From: Candidatus Nitrosotalea okcheonensis | GTDB lineage: Archaea; Thermoproteota; Nitrososphaeria; Nitrososphaerales; Nitrosopumilaceae | Direction of reading: 5' to 3' | Assembly: GCF_900177045.1 (NCBI RefSeq) | Contig: NZ_LT841358.1 | Coordinates: forward strand, 1,859,559 to 1,923,558 | DNA: 64,000 bases | Part shown: piece by piece, positions 1 through 8,018 of the stretch | Numbering within the stretch: the first letter of the stretch is position 1 | Layout of the letters: every line of letters starts with the position of its first letter | Made by a program: the position numbers and the translations under genes | Notes under the pieces: model-generated | What the model was told of the DNA's origin: nothing | The model's input: only the letters and a program-made list of their open reading frames with translations | Databases searched by the model: none

Positions 1-1
1 C

Positions 2-361
2 ACTAATTTAGAAAAACAACAATGTACTCTATGCAAAAGTGAATTTTATTTTCTTCAATCCAAGGTACAAGGAGAAAAATTCTGCAAGTTTTGTTATGAC
101 GTGGTTGCTAATGATAAATCAATTTCTAATTCCAATTCTTCCATGACCCAAAAATTGCCCAAAGTAAACATGATCTGGGGCATTTTTGGATTGGCTTTAA
201 TGCTAGCAGGCTTGGTATTTACCTTTGTAAACACGTCACAAGCGGGTGGTAATCTACTTAGTATCATTTTTGGTTCAATGACAACTGCTACTGGATTTAT
301 TGTTTTTAGAAAGACACTGTATTCACGGAGAGTGCTTTATGGAAAAAAAATACATGCATAA
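2..361 (+). CDS. Zinc-ribbon membrane protein (5' end outside window)
   Basis: The reading frame is open from the left edge, so the start lies outside the window and only 119 residues are seen. The visible part opens with two CxxC pairs (window residues 8/11 and 28/31), a classic four-Cys zinc ribbon. A polar linker and two hydrophobic helices follow (about residues 57-76 and 84-103), then a short basic tail. A GTG at 101 could serve as a start, but it would cut off the zinc ribbon, which is coding in the same frame. Small membrane proteins with an N-terminal zinc ribbon are common in this group; the function is unknown. Confidence 0.6.
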   Translation, partial: TNLEKQQCTLCKSEFYFLQSKVQGEKFCKFCYDVVANDKSISNSNSSMTQKLPKVNMIWGIFGLALMLAGLVFTFVNTSQAGGNLLSIIFGSMTTATGFIVFRKTLYSRRVLYGKKIHA

Positions 362-587
362 TAGAGTGATACGAAAAATAACTAGTCAAACACTATCGTA
401 GCTTGAGCAATTAACACGTGGTATCATTAGAAATACTATCATTGATCTTTTTCCATCAAAATCATTCTACAAGGAACAACAACATTCTACATTATGAGCG
501 AATGGAATTAATTAGCAGAGAGGGTCTTACAGACAAAATTTTTGCATTAATACTTTACTCACGAATCTTACTGAGAAATCCTGCTAG

Positions 588-1583
588 ATGATTATATGCA
601 ATTGTTTGTTCCAGTCTTATAACGTGCTAAACAAACATTTCTCGTACGCATTGATTCTCCTTGCAGGCACGATGATCTTTCCAGCAACTTCATCGTTTGC
701 ATTGCCTGCTCCTGTGGCAAAAAGTGACTCTTACAAGATTCTTGAAAATGGAATTTTGGAAATTCCTGCGCCGGGTATTCTTGCCAATGATATATCTAAT
801 GGAAAGACATTATCTGCATTACTTGTATCTGATGTGAAGAATGGTACACTGATGCTAAACGCCAATGGTAGCCTTGTTTATGTTCCTGATCCGAACTTTC
901 ACGGTACTGACATCTTTAGATATGTTGCAAGTGATGGTACTGCAATTAGCAATGTAGAAAATGTTACAATTTCAGTTGGTCAAATAGTTCAATCTCCAGT
1001 TGCACGAAATGATTCCTATATGATAAATGAAAATTCTACTCTTTCGGTAAGTGGTAGCGGGGTATTGTCAAATGATACAAATCCTAATGACAGACAGATG
1101 CAAGCTATTCTTGTGACCAATACCATTAACGGTCATTTATCACTAAACCAAAATGGAAACTTTACCTACATTCCAAACTCTGGGTTTTATGGTATGGATT
1201 CATTTACCTATGAGGCATCCGATGGACTTGTTACAAGTAATGTCGCTACTGTCACTATCATAGTAAAGGAGACAGGCACACAGTCTGGCGGAAATCCATT
1301 CCTTGTCTTGCTTGCCCAGATTCAGGACCTTATCTCTAGAATTACTGGTATTGAAAATAAGATAAGCACATTAGAGCAACAAAATAGTGCTCTAGACAGT
1401 CGTGTTAACCAACTGGAACAAGAAATACAAAAAATTCAGTCTAATCCAGGAATCATAAACAATCAACAAAATGACAGTCAAGGCGATGACCTGAATAATG
1501 GCGATAATCCAGGTAATGGTGAACATCATGATAATGGTAAACACCTAGGAAATGGCAACAATCGGAAAAATCACGAAGACTAG
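588..1583 (+). CDS. Secreted protein with two Ig-like (Big_9 type) repeats and coiled coil
   Basis: A surface protein of 331 aa. A hydrophobic signal segment (about residues 18-38) ends in a plausible cleavage site after Ala38. Two similar beta-rich repeats of about 90 residues follow (about 43-132 and 135-228). Both carry the pattern of bacterial Ig/cadherin-like tandem domains: an early N-D-S-Y or S-D-S-Y stretch, G-x-L-x-x-N-x-N-G in the middle and a D-x-F-x-Y-x-A-S-D-G end. A heptad-rich coiled coil (about 243-285) and an Asn/Gly/His/Asp-rich tail close the protein. A role in cell-surface adhesion or S-layer association is inferred. No membrane anchor is seen at the C-terminus. Confidence 0.72.
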   Translation: MIICNCLFQSYNVLNKHFSYALILLAGTMIFPATSSFALPAPVAKSDSYKILENGILEIPAPGILANDISNGKTLSALLVSDVKNGTLMLNANGSLVYVPDPNFHGTDIFRYVASDGTAISNVENVTISVGQIVQSPVARNDSYMINENSTLSVSGSGVLSNDTNPNDRQMQAILVTNTINGHLSLNQNGNFTYIPNSGFYGMDSFTYEASDGLVTSNVATVTIIVKETGTQSGGNPFLVLLAQIQDLISRITGIENKISTLEQQNSALDSRVNQLEQEIQKIQSNPGIINNQQNDSQGDDLNNGDNPGNGEHHDNGKHLGNGNNRKNHED

Positions 1584-1897
1584 GGTGTTAAACTGATTCA
1601 CAAGATCCCTTAGTGGATGTGAAACTAATGTTGTAATGCCTATCAAAGGTCTCAAGGTTCCTCCGATATTTTTTGGGTTTCGAATCATTTACGAACGGAT
1701 CCCCCTACATCAAAAAGAAGCATGTCAGAATCCATTCACAGGGTTTCAAATCTTAGGTGCTGAATCCTCCCTAAAACACAGATGTTTCAGAGCTTGTACG
1801 ATGTCCAATTCTTGGCTTTCTGCAATTGTATCCAACAGAATCTTGACCCACTTGCATATGGGTGACGTTCATTATCACCCAATTTGTAATGACATAT
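1584..1897. other. Intergenic stretch, no convincing gene
   Basis: No complete gene is supported. On the minus strand a short open stretch without a good start reads like coding sequence (WVKILLDTIAESQELD and on), which may be a gene remnant. The plus-strand frame here has no protein-like composition. Confidence 0.4.
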
Positions 1898-2185
1898 TCA
1901 TGCACTGTTGTCTCTGCCATAGAGATTCTTGTGGTCATCAAGGTCAACTAGTTGGATGATTTTCTTTTCCTCGAAGATCCTGTAAAGTAGCGTATGCGAT
2001 TTTGTTACATGGATGCCATAACAGTAGCGGTACCTTCCATGTTTTAGTTCTCCCATCTTTCTTGGATTTTCAGAATTGGCCAGTTCAACTACAATCCTCT
2101 TAAAGTTTGTAATTACCATCTTGTCAGATTTGAATTTCTTCAGTTTCTTTTCTATGCTAAAGGAATCAAAGTCGATTTGCCACAA
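1898..2185 (-). CDS. RelE/ParE-superfamily toxin
   Basis: A 95-aa basic protein with the compact layout of RelE/YafQ-type toxins: an N-terminal helical pair, then a beta sheet with GRYRYCYGIHV and LLYRIFEEKKIIQLVDLDDH, ending in HKNLYGRD. The LDDHKNLYGR end resembles the active-site C-terminus of archaeal RelE. The start is a TTG two bases after the stop of the upstream antitoxin gene, so the two are probably translationally coupled. Family members cleave mRNA on the ribosome or poison gyrase; which applies here cannot be told. Confidence 0.7.
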   Translation of the reverse strand: MWQIDFDSFSIEKKLKKFKSDKMVITNFKRIVVELANSENPRKMGELKHGRYRYCYGIHVTKSHTLLYRIFEEKKIIQLVDLDDHKNLYGRDNSA

Positions 2186-2187
2186 AA

Positions 2188-2331
2188 TTATTCAGAAACT
2201 ACCTTGTCCACAAAATCTAGAAACTCGTCAACATTATATCGCTTGGTTTTAACCTTGCCCATATCGATATCTTCCAATATCTTTTCAACTTTCGGGCTGA
2301 GCTCAGGCTTGTCCTTGGCAGTTCGTTGCAT
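2188..2331 (-). CDS. Small antitoxin of the RelE-type module
   Basis: A 47-aa ORF beginning MQRTAKDKPELSPKVEKILE, highly charged and helical, lying immediately upstream of the RelE-type toxin with a 2-bp gap. Size, charge and order (antitoxin first) fit a type II module. A TATA-like CTATAAAG on the minus strand at about 2362-2369 is at a suitable distance upstream for a short-leader transcript. The antitoxin family is not recognised. Its MQR start is shared with the small ORF at 7715-7822 next to the MazF-like gene. Confidence 0.6.
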   Translation of the reverse strand: MQRTAKDKPELSPKVEKILEDIDMGKVKTKRYNVDEFLDFVDKVVSE

Positions 2332-2572
2332 ACTATACAATCTTCATAGGTTCTAAAAAGGCTTTATAGATCATCCAGTCCATTCTTGAATGAACCTGCA
2401 CATGCCCTAATTTTGATTTGTGTAACAGCTAGTGTCAAAACCCATCAAAGGTACGAGTCATGTAAACGCATAGAAATTAGTATACTTGTCTTAGTTTCTC
2501 ACTTTAAAATATTAGTTAAACGGTCATTTGGAATGTATCTTATCTGTTTTAGATATGGAAACAGTTTAGAAA

Positions 2573-2656
2573 TCAGTCATCAGTAGCAAGATCATCTAAA
2601 AGTTTAGAGTACTTTTCAATGAGCTCATTGGTGATTTTCTCATCTTTTGGACTCAT
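2573..2656 (-). CDS. 27-aa ORF coupled to the Fic/Doc-like gene
   Basis: The ATG overlaps the stop codon of the upstream Fic/Doc-like gene as ATGA, a typical sign of translational coupling. The product is short, acidic and helical (it begins MSPKDEKITNELIEKYS and contains LLDDLATDD). It could be a small antitoxin or inhibitor of the neighbouring protein, but no family is recognised. Confidence 0.45.
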   Translation of the reverse strand: MSPKDEKITNELIEKYSKLLDDLATDD

Positions 2657-3096
2657 AATGGTTTAATTCTTTTTGAAATATAAAAAGACAACTGTTTCAT
2701 AATGCTTTGGTTTAAGGTTTTGTTTTGTTTCTTGATCTCACTTAACATGCATCTTAACTCCAAATTCTCGTTGTCTGGATCAATTTCTAATTCATATCCG
2801 TTATCATATAGAAATTTACTTGCAGCGATAATTCCAGTTCTTCTATTACCATCAAAGAACACTTGAGCCCAGGGAATAACAGTCATTATGCAAGCTGCTT
2901 TTTCAATCAAATCTTCTTTTCTATTTCCAGAATTACCCACACTGTTTACTTTCGGAATTACAAGATCAATATTTTTAGTAGTCTCGATGTATACCTTGAC
3001 TTTCTTTATTCTCGTATGTCTTTTGAGAATTTTCTCATTTATGTCAATTAAATATTGATTATCCAGTTCATTATTATCTTGTTTGATGTCATACAA
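2653..3096 (-). CDS. Fic/Doc-like protein with altered catalytic motif
   Basis: Residues 78-88 read QVFFDGNRRTG, matching the Fic/Doc active-site loop HPFxDGNKRT. The catalytic His is replaced by Gln78 and the following Pro by Val79. The nucleotide-binding D82-G-N-R-R remains. Surrounding helices (about 61-75 and 89-100) fit the small Doc fold. Doc phosphorylates EF-Tu and Fic enzymes transfer AMP; both need the His, so activity is doubtful or changed. The next gene starts inside its stop codon. It could be an inactive toxin remnant or a repurposed binding protein. Confidence 0.62.
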   Translation of the reverse strand: MYDIKQDNNELDNQYLIDINEKILKRHTRIKKVKVYIETTKNIDLVIPKVNSVGNSGNRKEDLIEKAACIMTVIPWAQVFFDGNRRTGIIAASKFLYDNGYELEIDPDNENLELRCMLSEIKKQNKTLNQSIMKQLSFYISKRIKPL

Positions 3097-3266
3097 TGTT
3101 TCCCTTAGATGATGTGATTTAAGGGTTGAAAGAATGTGTTACGGTTTTGAACTACAATCAAGATACACATCAAAGGTTTTGTAGATCATTTGCGTGGGAA
3201 GAAGTTTGTACACATTGTTTTGCTACTTATTTATTAATAAATTTCAAGAATAGTGACTGTTCCAAA

Positions 3267-3410
3267 ATGAGTGCAAATGAGTCATGCAGAAAATGTGGTG
3301 ATGAATTAACAATTCTTAGCAAGTGTGTTAAATGTATAGAGAGCGACGAAAAATTATGTCTAAAGTGCAACAGAGTTAGTCTATCAATGCACTATCACTC
3401 ATATGACTAA
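3267..3410 (+). CDS. Small three-CxxC zinc protein
   Basis: A 47-aa protein beginning MSANESCRKCGDELT with three CxxC pairs (residues 7/10, 20/23, 31/34) and a His-containing tail. It probably binds one or two zinc ions. The frame stays open upstream to a TTG at 3126, and that extension holds one more CxxC, but its composition is less protein-like, so the internal ATG is preferred. Function unknown; similar tiny zinc-ribbon proteins occur throughout this window. Confidence 0.5.
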   Translation: MSANESCRKCGDELTILSKCVKCIESDEKLCLKCNRVSLSMHYHSYD

Positions 3411-3454
3411 AGCAAATTTACATTTATACAAACAAGAGATCAATAACCAAGGAA

Positions 3455-4003
3455 TCAGTCCAAGGGAAACACAAGGGAGACGGTACTGTCCGTAGTCTTT
3501 ATCTGGATCTTTTTTCCCAGTACATCATGGGCAAGTTCTGATACCATTGTCTTGACATACAATGACCATTTTTTTCCAAGGTCATGTTGGATTGTAAAAT
3601 GGAACGAGTCACTTCCTTTTTCTATATAGTGTTGCATATATGCCACATTTAACCAAGAATGCAGTATCTCGATAAACTCATCTATACCTTGATCCCCCTT
3701 GGTGAAGACAAGAATGTTTGTAAAATCATCCTTTTCTATTTTATGTGCTAGATTTACAATCTCTTCTTCAGTCATACGATTTATGGCATCTTTTACAAAT
3801 GGTTTTGTCATTGGTAAGAGTCCGATCTTTCTTTCATATCTGCCCCATTTCATATGGCCTGAGAGTATCTTGGAGACAAATGCGTTTAGATTGATCTTCT
3901 CTAACTCTGCTTCTTTTTTCAACTCCTCAACCAGTTTTGACAATAATCTAAAAGTAACTGTCTCGGTTTTCTTCTTTGCATGATCGTCGTTAGTATTTTT
4001 CAC
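3455..4003 (-). CDS. Ribbon-helix-helix-like regulator, uncharacterised
   Basis: I prefer the GTG start here because a perfect Shine-Dalgarno GGAGGT sits six bases upstream on the minus strand; an ATG 18 codons upstream would place this site inside the gene. The N-terminus (TETVTFRLLSKLVEELKKEA, then LEKINLNAFVSKIL) has the beta-helix-helix pattern of MetJ/Arc-type DNA-binding proteins. The remaining roughly 130 residues form an alpha/beta domain that I do not recognise. A DNA-binding regulator is the likely role. It is transcribed in the same direction as the downstream dehydrogenases' strand but separated from them by about 100 bp. Confidence 0.55.
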   Translation of the reverse strand: MKNTNDDHAKKKTETVTFRLLSKLVEELKKEAELEKINLNAFVSKILSGHMKWGRYERKIGLLPMTKPFVKDAINRMTEEEIVNLAHKIEKDDFTNILVFTKGDQGIDEFIEILHSWLNVAYMQHYIEKGSDSFHFTIQHDLGKKWSLYVKTMVSELAHDVLGKKIQIKTTDSTVSLVFPLD

Positions 4004-4111
4004 TAGTGTACCTCCATTTCGTATAATAAAAAGTAGAGGTAGATCTTTCCAATTCAATACGTTTGTAGAAATTACCTTTTGTCATTAACTGTCGTATTCT
4101 AGTTCTAATTA

Positions 4112-5161
4112 TCATATCTTTTGAGGGGCTAGGAGTATCTTTCCAAAATGAGATCCATTTTTCATCATCTCAAGCCCTTTGGCAACATGACCAAAAGGTA
4201 AAATTGTATCTATTAGGGGCTTGATTTTCCCCTTACTAGTCCAATATACTACTTCCTCAAGCTCAGCCTTTGTTCCTTGCGTGGAACCTAGAATGTTTAT
4301 GCCTTTGAAGAAAAGGTATCTCAGATCTATTGTAGAATCATAGCCCGTGGTAGCACCTGTAGATACAAGAGTACCGCCTTTTCTTAGAAGCCTAATCTCT
4401 ATCGGAAAATGGGTCTTGCCTATGTGTTCAATTACCACATCGATTCCAGCTCTTTTAGTAATCTCTCTAATCTTTCTGTCCCAGTCATCCAATCTATGAT
4501 TGACAACAAAATCTGCTCCTAACGAATAACATTTTTCAATTTTTTCTTTGCTACCTGCAGTTGCAATAACTGTACAATTGAAAATCTTTGCAATCTGGAT
4601 TGCTGCCATGCCGATACCGCTGGCTCCCCCCATGACTAAAACTGTCTGTCGAGGCTGGATCTTTGCCCTGCCAACTAGCATATGCCATGATGTCATACCG
4701 ACCATGGCAATTGCAGCAGCTTCTTTAAACGAGAGATTATCTGGAATCTTTACAAGATTGGTATCAGGCATATGGGTATACTGTGAAAATCCTCCCCACA
4801 GAGGTCCTGTTTGATATCCCCAAACAAGTCTATCGTCACAATCGTATTCTCTTCCAGAATTGCATGCATTACATACCCTACAGCTAAGATTTGGGTGTAT
4901 GACCACCCTATCGCCAGTCTGAAATTTTGTGACATCTTCTCCAACTTCCATCACAGTACCGGCCGCATCACTACCTGAAATGTGTGGCATTGGAACCTTT
5001 ATCGGATATCCATAGAGTGCCCAGAGATCATCATAATTGTACGCAGCTGATTCTATTCTTACCAAGACCTCATTTGGTTTTATCTTCGGAGTCTCTATAT
5101 CTTCAATCTTTAAAAGTTTAGAAGGTTCTCTACCTATCTCACGAAACACGGCAGCTTTCAT
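4112..5161 (-). CDS. Zinc-type medium-chain dehydrogenase/reductase, paralog 1
   Basis: A 349-aa MDR-family oxidoreductase using NAD(P)H. The structural zinc lobe is complete (Cys94, 97, 100, 108), and the Rossmann motif GGASGIG lies at about 178-184. The usual catalytic-zinc ligands are not present: the N-terminal Cys position is Tyr41, and the GHE motif reads GSD (63-65). That suggests hydride transfer without a catalytic zinc, as in enoyl or acrylyl-CoA reductases, rather than a true alcohol dehydrogenase. It has a close paralog just upstream on the same strand. A part in the hydroxypropionate/hydroxybutyrate carbon-fixation cycle is possible but is only inference. Confidence 0.8.
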   Translation of the reverse strand: MKAAVFREIGREPSKLLKIEDIETPKIKPNEVLVRIESAAYNYDDLWALYGYPIKVPMPHISGSDAAGTVMEVGEDVTKFQTGDRVVIHPNLSCRVCNACNSGREYDCDDRLVWGYQTGPLWGGFSQYTHMPDTNLVKIPDNLSFKEAAAIAMVGMTSWHMLVGRAKIQPRQTVLVMGGASGIGMAAIQIAKIFNCTVIATAGSKEKIEKCYSLGADFVVNHRLDDWDRKIREITKRAGIDVVIEHIGKTHFPIEIRLLRKGGTLVSTGATTGYDSTIDLRYLFFKGINILGSTQGTKAELEEVVYWTSKGKIKPLIDTILPFGHVAKGLEMMKNGSHFGKILLAPQKI

Positions 5162-5330
5162 ATTTTGGAGGTTTCTTAACTACATCATATTTAGTAAGTT
5201 TACTTTGTCTTACATTGTTTTGCTACACGAATGTCAACTTCGTTTTCTAATATATTAAATGAAAGTAGATAATTCAAAACTCTGTTGGGGTTTTTGCATG
5301 GCATAGTCCAGAATCTTAATCTAAAAATAA

Positions 5331-6395
5331 TCAGCTTGGTTTTAACAATATCTTTCCAAACAACCCCTTGCCGATAAGCATCTTAGTATGTGCTTCTGCG
5401 GCATTTTCAAAGATATATTCAGAATCTATGATTGCTTTAATTTTCTTTTTACTCATCCAGTACAGTCCTTGTTCTAATTCTGCCTTTGTTCCTTGTGTAG
5501 AACCCAAGATGTTAGTTCCTTTAAAGAAGATATGACGCAAATCAGTCTTTGCATCATAACCGGTTGTTGCTCCACAAGTCACTAGTGTTCCACCATATTT
5601 GAGCAAGGTTAGTTGATCATTCCAGTGAGTCTGACCAATATGATCAAATGTAATATCAATTCCGCCAAATGGTTTTGCAATCTGTCTTACTTCCTTTGTC
5701 CAATCTGCTTTTCTGTGGTCTACTGCATAATCAACTCCTAATTGTTTTAATTTGTCTAATTTATCTGGACTTCCTGTTGAAATTACAACACAATTGTATA
5801 GTTTTGCAATTTGAATCCCAAAAGTTCCTACGCCAGAACCTCCACCCATGATAAGAACTACCTGACCAGGGCGAATCTTTGCTCTACTTACTAGCATATG
5901 CCAGGATGTAAGTAATGTCATGGATGCTGCTGCAGCTTCATCATAGCTTACTCCTTCAGGAATCTTTGCAACATTGACTTCAGGAAGATGTGTCATTTCA
6001 CAAAAACCTCCCCACAATGGACCTGTCTGGAATCCCCAGACCATTCTGTTCGTGCAGTCAAACTCTCTTCCATCGGTACAAGCTTGGCATACTCTACACG
6101 ACAAGTTAGAATGAGACACTACCCTGTCTCCAATCTTCAAGTTTTGTACTTCATTACCAACTTCCACTACATCGCCTGCAATATCAGAGCCTGAAATATG
6201 CGGTAGAGGAACAGGAACTGGTTTTCCTCTCATTCCCCATATGTCATTATAGTTACATGCGGCCGCTTTTACTTTTATTATAACTTCATTTGGTTTTGCC
6301 TTTGGTTCGTTAATCTCTTTTACTTTCAGTATTGATTTGTAGTCATCATTTGGTGCATATGATTCGTATACTACTGCTTTCACAATCCCATGCAT
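5331..6395 (-). CDS. Zinc-type medium-chain dehydrogenase/reductase, paralog 2
   Basis: A 354-aa paralog of the neighbouring dehydrogenase, similar along its length (shared ISGSD, SCRVC, QTGPLWGGF, LGSTQGTKAELE). Structural zinc ligands are Cys100, 103, 106 and 114; the Rossmann motif is GGGSGVG. Unlike its paralog it keeps a Cys (Cys47, AACNYND) at the catalytic-zinc position, while the GHE site is again GSD. The two genes are 170 bp apart, enough for separate promoters. Substrate unknown; an acyl-CoA or quinone-type reductase is as likely as an alcohol dehydrogenase. Confidence 0.8.
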   Translation of the reverse strand: MHGIVKAVVYESYAPNDDYKSILKVKEINEPKAKPNEVIIKVKAAACNYNDIWGMRGKPVPVPLPHISGSDIAGDVVEVGNEVQNLKIGDRVVSHSNLSCRVCQACTDGREFDCTNRMVWGFQTGPLWGGFCEMTHLPEVNVAKIPEGVSYDEAAAASMTLLTSWHMLVSRAKIRPGQVVLIMGGGSGVGTFGIQIAKLYNCVVISTGSPDKLDKLKQLGVDYAVDHRKADWTKEVRQIAKPFGGIDITFDHIGQTHWNDQLTLLKYGGTLVTCGATTGYDAKTDLRHIFFKGTNILGSTQGTKAELEQGLYWMSKKKIKAIIDSEYIFENAAEAHTKMLIGKGLFGKILLKPS

Positions 6396-6459
6396 TCTGA
6401 ACTGTTATTTGTGTAGGAGGTTTACGATGTACTATTTTGTCTTGCTACTAGTTTAATCG

Positions 6460-6885
6460 TTGACAAAAAATTATTGTGTGATTATGAAATCCTCGGATAC
6501 AGTGATGAAGGATAGTCAGTTTGGTACTGCAATTAATTGTATAGACGGTAGAGTACAATCACCTGTTTTAAATTGGTTAAAGGAAAGATATTCTGTATCA
6601 TATGTAGATACCATAACAGCGCCTGGGGTTAATAGGATACTTTCTGAGACAAACATAGACAAAATAGAACAATTAAAATCCAATGTCATGGTGTCGATAA
6701 ATGCACATGGATCTGACATCGTGGCAATTGCAGGACATCATGGTTGTGCGGGTAACCCTGTCACAAAAGATGAGCATCTAAATCACATCAGAAAAGCATC
6801 AGAGATCATCAAGTCTTGGAATCTTCCAGTCAAAGTAGTTGGGCTTTGGATAAACGAGAACTGGGAAGTTGAATTGGTATCATGA
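6460..6885 (+). CDS. Small beta-carbonic-anhydrase-like protein
   Basis: A 141-aa protein with the zinc-binding signature of beta-carbonic anhydrases: Cys27-x-Asp29-x-Arg31 and His93-x2-Cys96 (GHHGCAGNP). It is much shorter than canonical beta enzymes (about 180-230 aa) and resembles the compact Pro_CA_2-type family. If active it would interconvert CO2 and bicarbonate in the cytoplasm, useful to an autotroph, though members of this compact group are not all proven enzymes. The start is either the TTG used here or the ATG at 6484; neither changes the motifs. Confidence 0.68.
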   Translation: MTKNYCVIMKSSDTVMKDSQFGTAINCIDGRVQSPVLNWLKERYSVSYVDTITAPGVNRILSETNIDKIEQLKSNVMVSINAHGSDIVAIAGHHGCAGNPVTKDEHLNHIRKASEIIKSWNLPVKVVGLWINENWEVELVS

Positions 6886-6905
6886 GAGTTTAAGGGTAAT
6901 AGCAC

Positions 6906-7127
6906 ATGGTATTAATTTCATGTAGGGGTATCTGCATACGTTACAAAACGGTTAACAAGATTCTACGTCATACAAGATACGGATCAGGACAAAAGCGGTG
7001 TCAAATTTGTGACCTTTTCCTTTTCTGGGAGGGAAGAAAATGTCCATGTTGTGGATATATGCTTAGAACAAAACCACGAAATTCGAAGTTCAAAAACAGA
7101 CTTCGTTCACAGAATGATAATCAATAA
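6906..7127 (+). CDS. Small zinc-ribbon protein (CRGIC...CPCCG)
   Basis: A 73-aa basic protein with Cys6/Cys10 near the start, a CxxC at 32/35 and CPCCG at 46-50, followed by LRTKPRN. This Cys layout, with the GQKRC and LRTKPRN sequences, belongs to a small conserved family that I associate with ammonia-oxidising archaea. It probably binds one or two zinc ions, possibly with a nucleic acid. It follows the carbonic-anhydrase-like gene by about 20 bp, so co-transcription is likely. Function unknown. Confidence 0.7.
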   Translation: MVLISCRGICIRYKTVNKILRHTRYGSGQKRCQICDLFLFWEGRKCPCCGYMLRTKPRNSKFKNRLRSQNDNQ

Positions 7128-7333
7128 GATACAAACCACATATGTCAAGGCCTGCCAGAATTACTAACACATAAAATAAGACGATCTGAAATCATATTTT
7201 TTGAAGGTCTTTTTCGTTCGGGTATTAAACAAATTTGACCAAACCCACCCCCAGCACTTTTAGGGTTTCAAATCATGGCCAAAAAGCCACCATCCCATCA
7301 AGCCATACTTAATGAAGATGGGTTTTGATGCGA

Positions 7334-7609
7334 TCAGAATTCTATAATGTCGTCCCTTATCTTTTTCATAACGACTGAATAGAAGTTGGGTGTTACCTCA
7401 GTTAATTTCCTGACTATCCTGCTTTGAGATACAGTCACGATTCTTTTGCACATTACCTGTGATCTTTCTTGCAGGAGGAACATTGTGTCCTTGCCAGTCA
7501 CCGGAATGAGATGAGGATCCTTTTCCTGATTGGTAGTAATTCCAAGCGAAATAAAGAAGCGGCTGTTTTGATGGAAAAGAGGCCTTGATATGACTAGCAA
7601 TGGCTTCAC
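7334..7609 (-). CDS. MazF/PemK-like toxin, start codon unclear
   Basis: The visible protein starts VKPLLVISRPLF and continues through GITTNQ and SQVMCKRIVTVSQSRI to the C-terminal helix. This follows the MazF/PemK pattern (RPalVis, S-x-v-l-c-x-k-i-x-t-i). MazF cleaves mRNA at short motifs. Upstream in the same frame the codons read LKPRDIVQADPEYEDQKEQK, which matches the missing MazF N-terminus (RGDIV). That stretch runs back to a TGA at 7679-7681 with no ATG, GTG or TTG. Either a rare start (ATT or CTC) is used or the toxin lost its start. The antitoxin-like ORF lies upstream. Confidence 0.6.
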   Translation of the reverse strand: MKPLLVISRPLFHQNSRFFISLGITTNQEKDPHLIPVTGKDTMFLLQERSQVMCKRIVTVSQSRIVRKLTEVTPNFYSVVMKKIRDDIIEF

Positions 7610-7714
7610 CTTCTGTTCTTTCTGATCCTCATATTCCGGATCTGCTTGAACAATATCGCGGGGTTTGAGATTAAACTGTCAGTTCAACAACGGAATAGAA
7701 TCGATATAGAATTC

Positions 7715-7822
7715 TTAACTCTTTGCAAGTTCATCCAGGTCCCGTTCAGCATCTACTATGGATTCGTTCTCTGGAATTCCCAAGGAAACGGTCGGCTTTT
7801 TTTCATCTGCGGGTCGTTGCAT
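7715..7822 (-). CDS. Small antitoxin-like ORF upstream of the MazF-like gene
   Basis: A 35-aa ORF starting MQRPADEKKPTVSLGIPENE and ending ERDLDELAKS, charged and probably helical at its end. Its position before the MazF-like toxin on the same strand suggests an antitoxin, though it is shorter than usual MazE/PemI proteins (about 70-85 aa) and has no recognisable DNA-binding part. The MQR start resembles the RelE-module antitoxin at 2188-2331. Confidence 0.42.
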   Translation of the reverse strand: MQRPADEKKPTVSLGIPENESIVDAERDLDELAKS

Positions 7823-7847
7823 ATCAATTATCATCATCGTCCTATAC

Positions 7848-7979
7848 TTAATACTTTAGACAAAATATCTTCGAGTCTTTGCTGGTATCCACACCTTGAA
7901 TTGTAGGTTTTATCACAGTTTTCCACAGGCTTGTAAACCCATCAAATGTATCAAACTTGAGATTTTTATGTTTAGTCAT
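7848..7979 (-). CDS. 43-aa ORF, uncharacterised
   Basis: Begins MTKHKNLKFDTFDGFTSLWK and has a Shine-Dalgarno-like GGAAAGGATG just before its ATG. It lies on the same strand as, and 25 bp upstream of, the antitoxin-like ORF, and could be part of the same transcript. No family is recognised. A chance ORF is possible at this length. Confidence 0.35.
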   Translation of the reverse strand: MTKHKNLKFDTFDGFTSLWKTVIKPTIQGVDTSKDSKIFCLKY

Positions 7980-8018
7980 AATCATCCTTTCCGACCGTAT
8001 GGTTGACCACATAAGACA

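Noticed and set aside
1636-1959. Plus-strand ORF of about 107 codons
   Set aside because: Overlaps the toxin gene and its sequence is low in typical coding features (many Cys, His and Ser without pattern).
1675-7274. Three copies of GGGTTTC(A/G)AATC at 1675, 1741 and 7263
   Set aside because: Twelve-base similarity with no common flanks; too short to call a repeat family.
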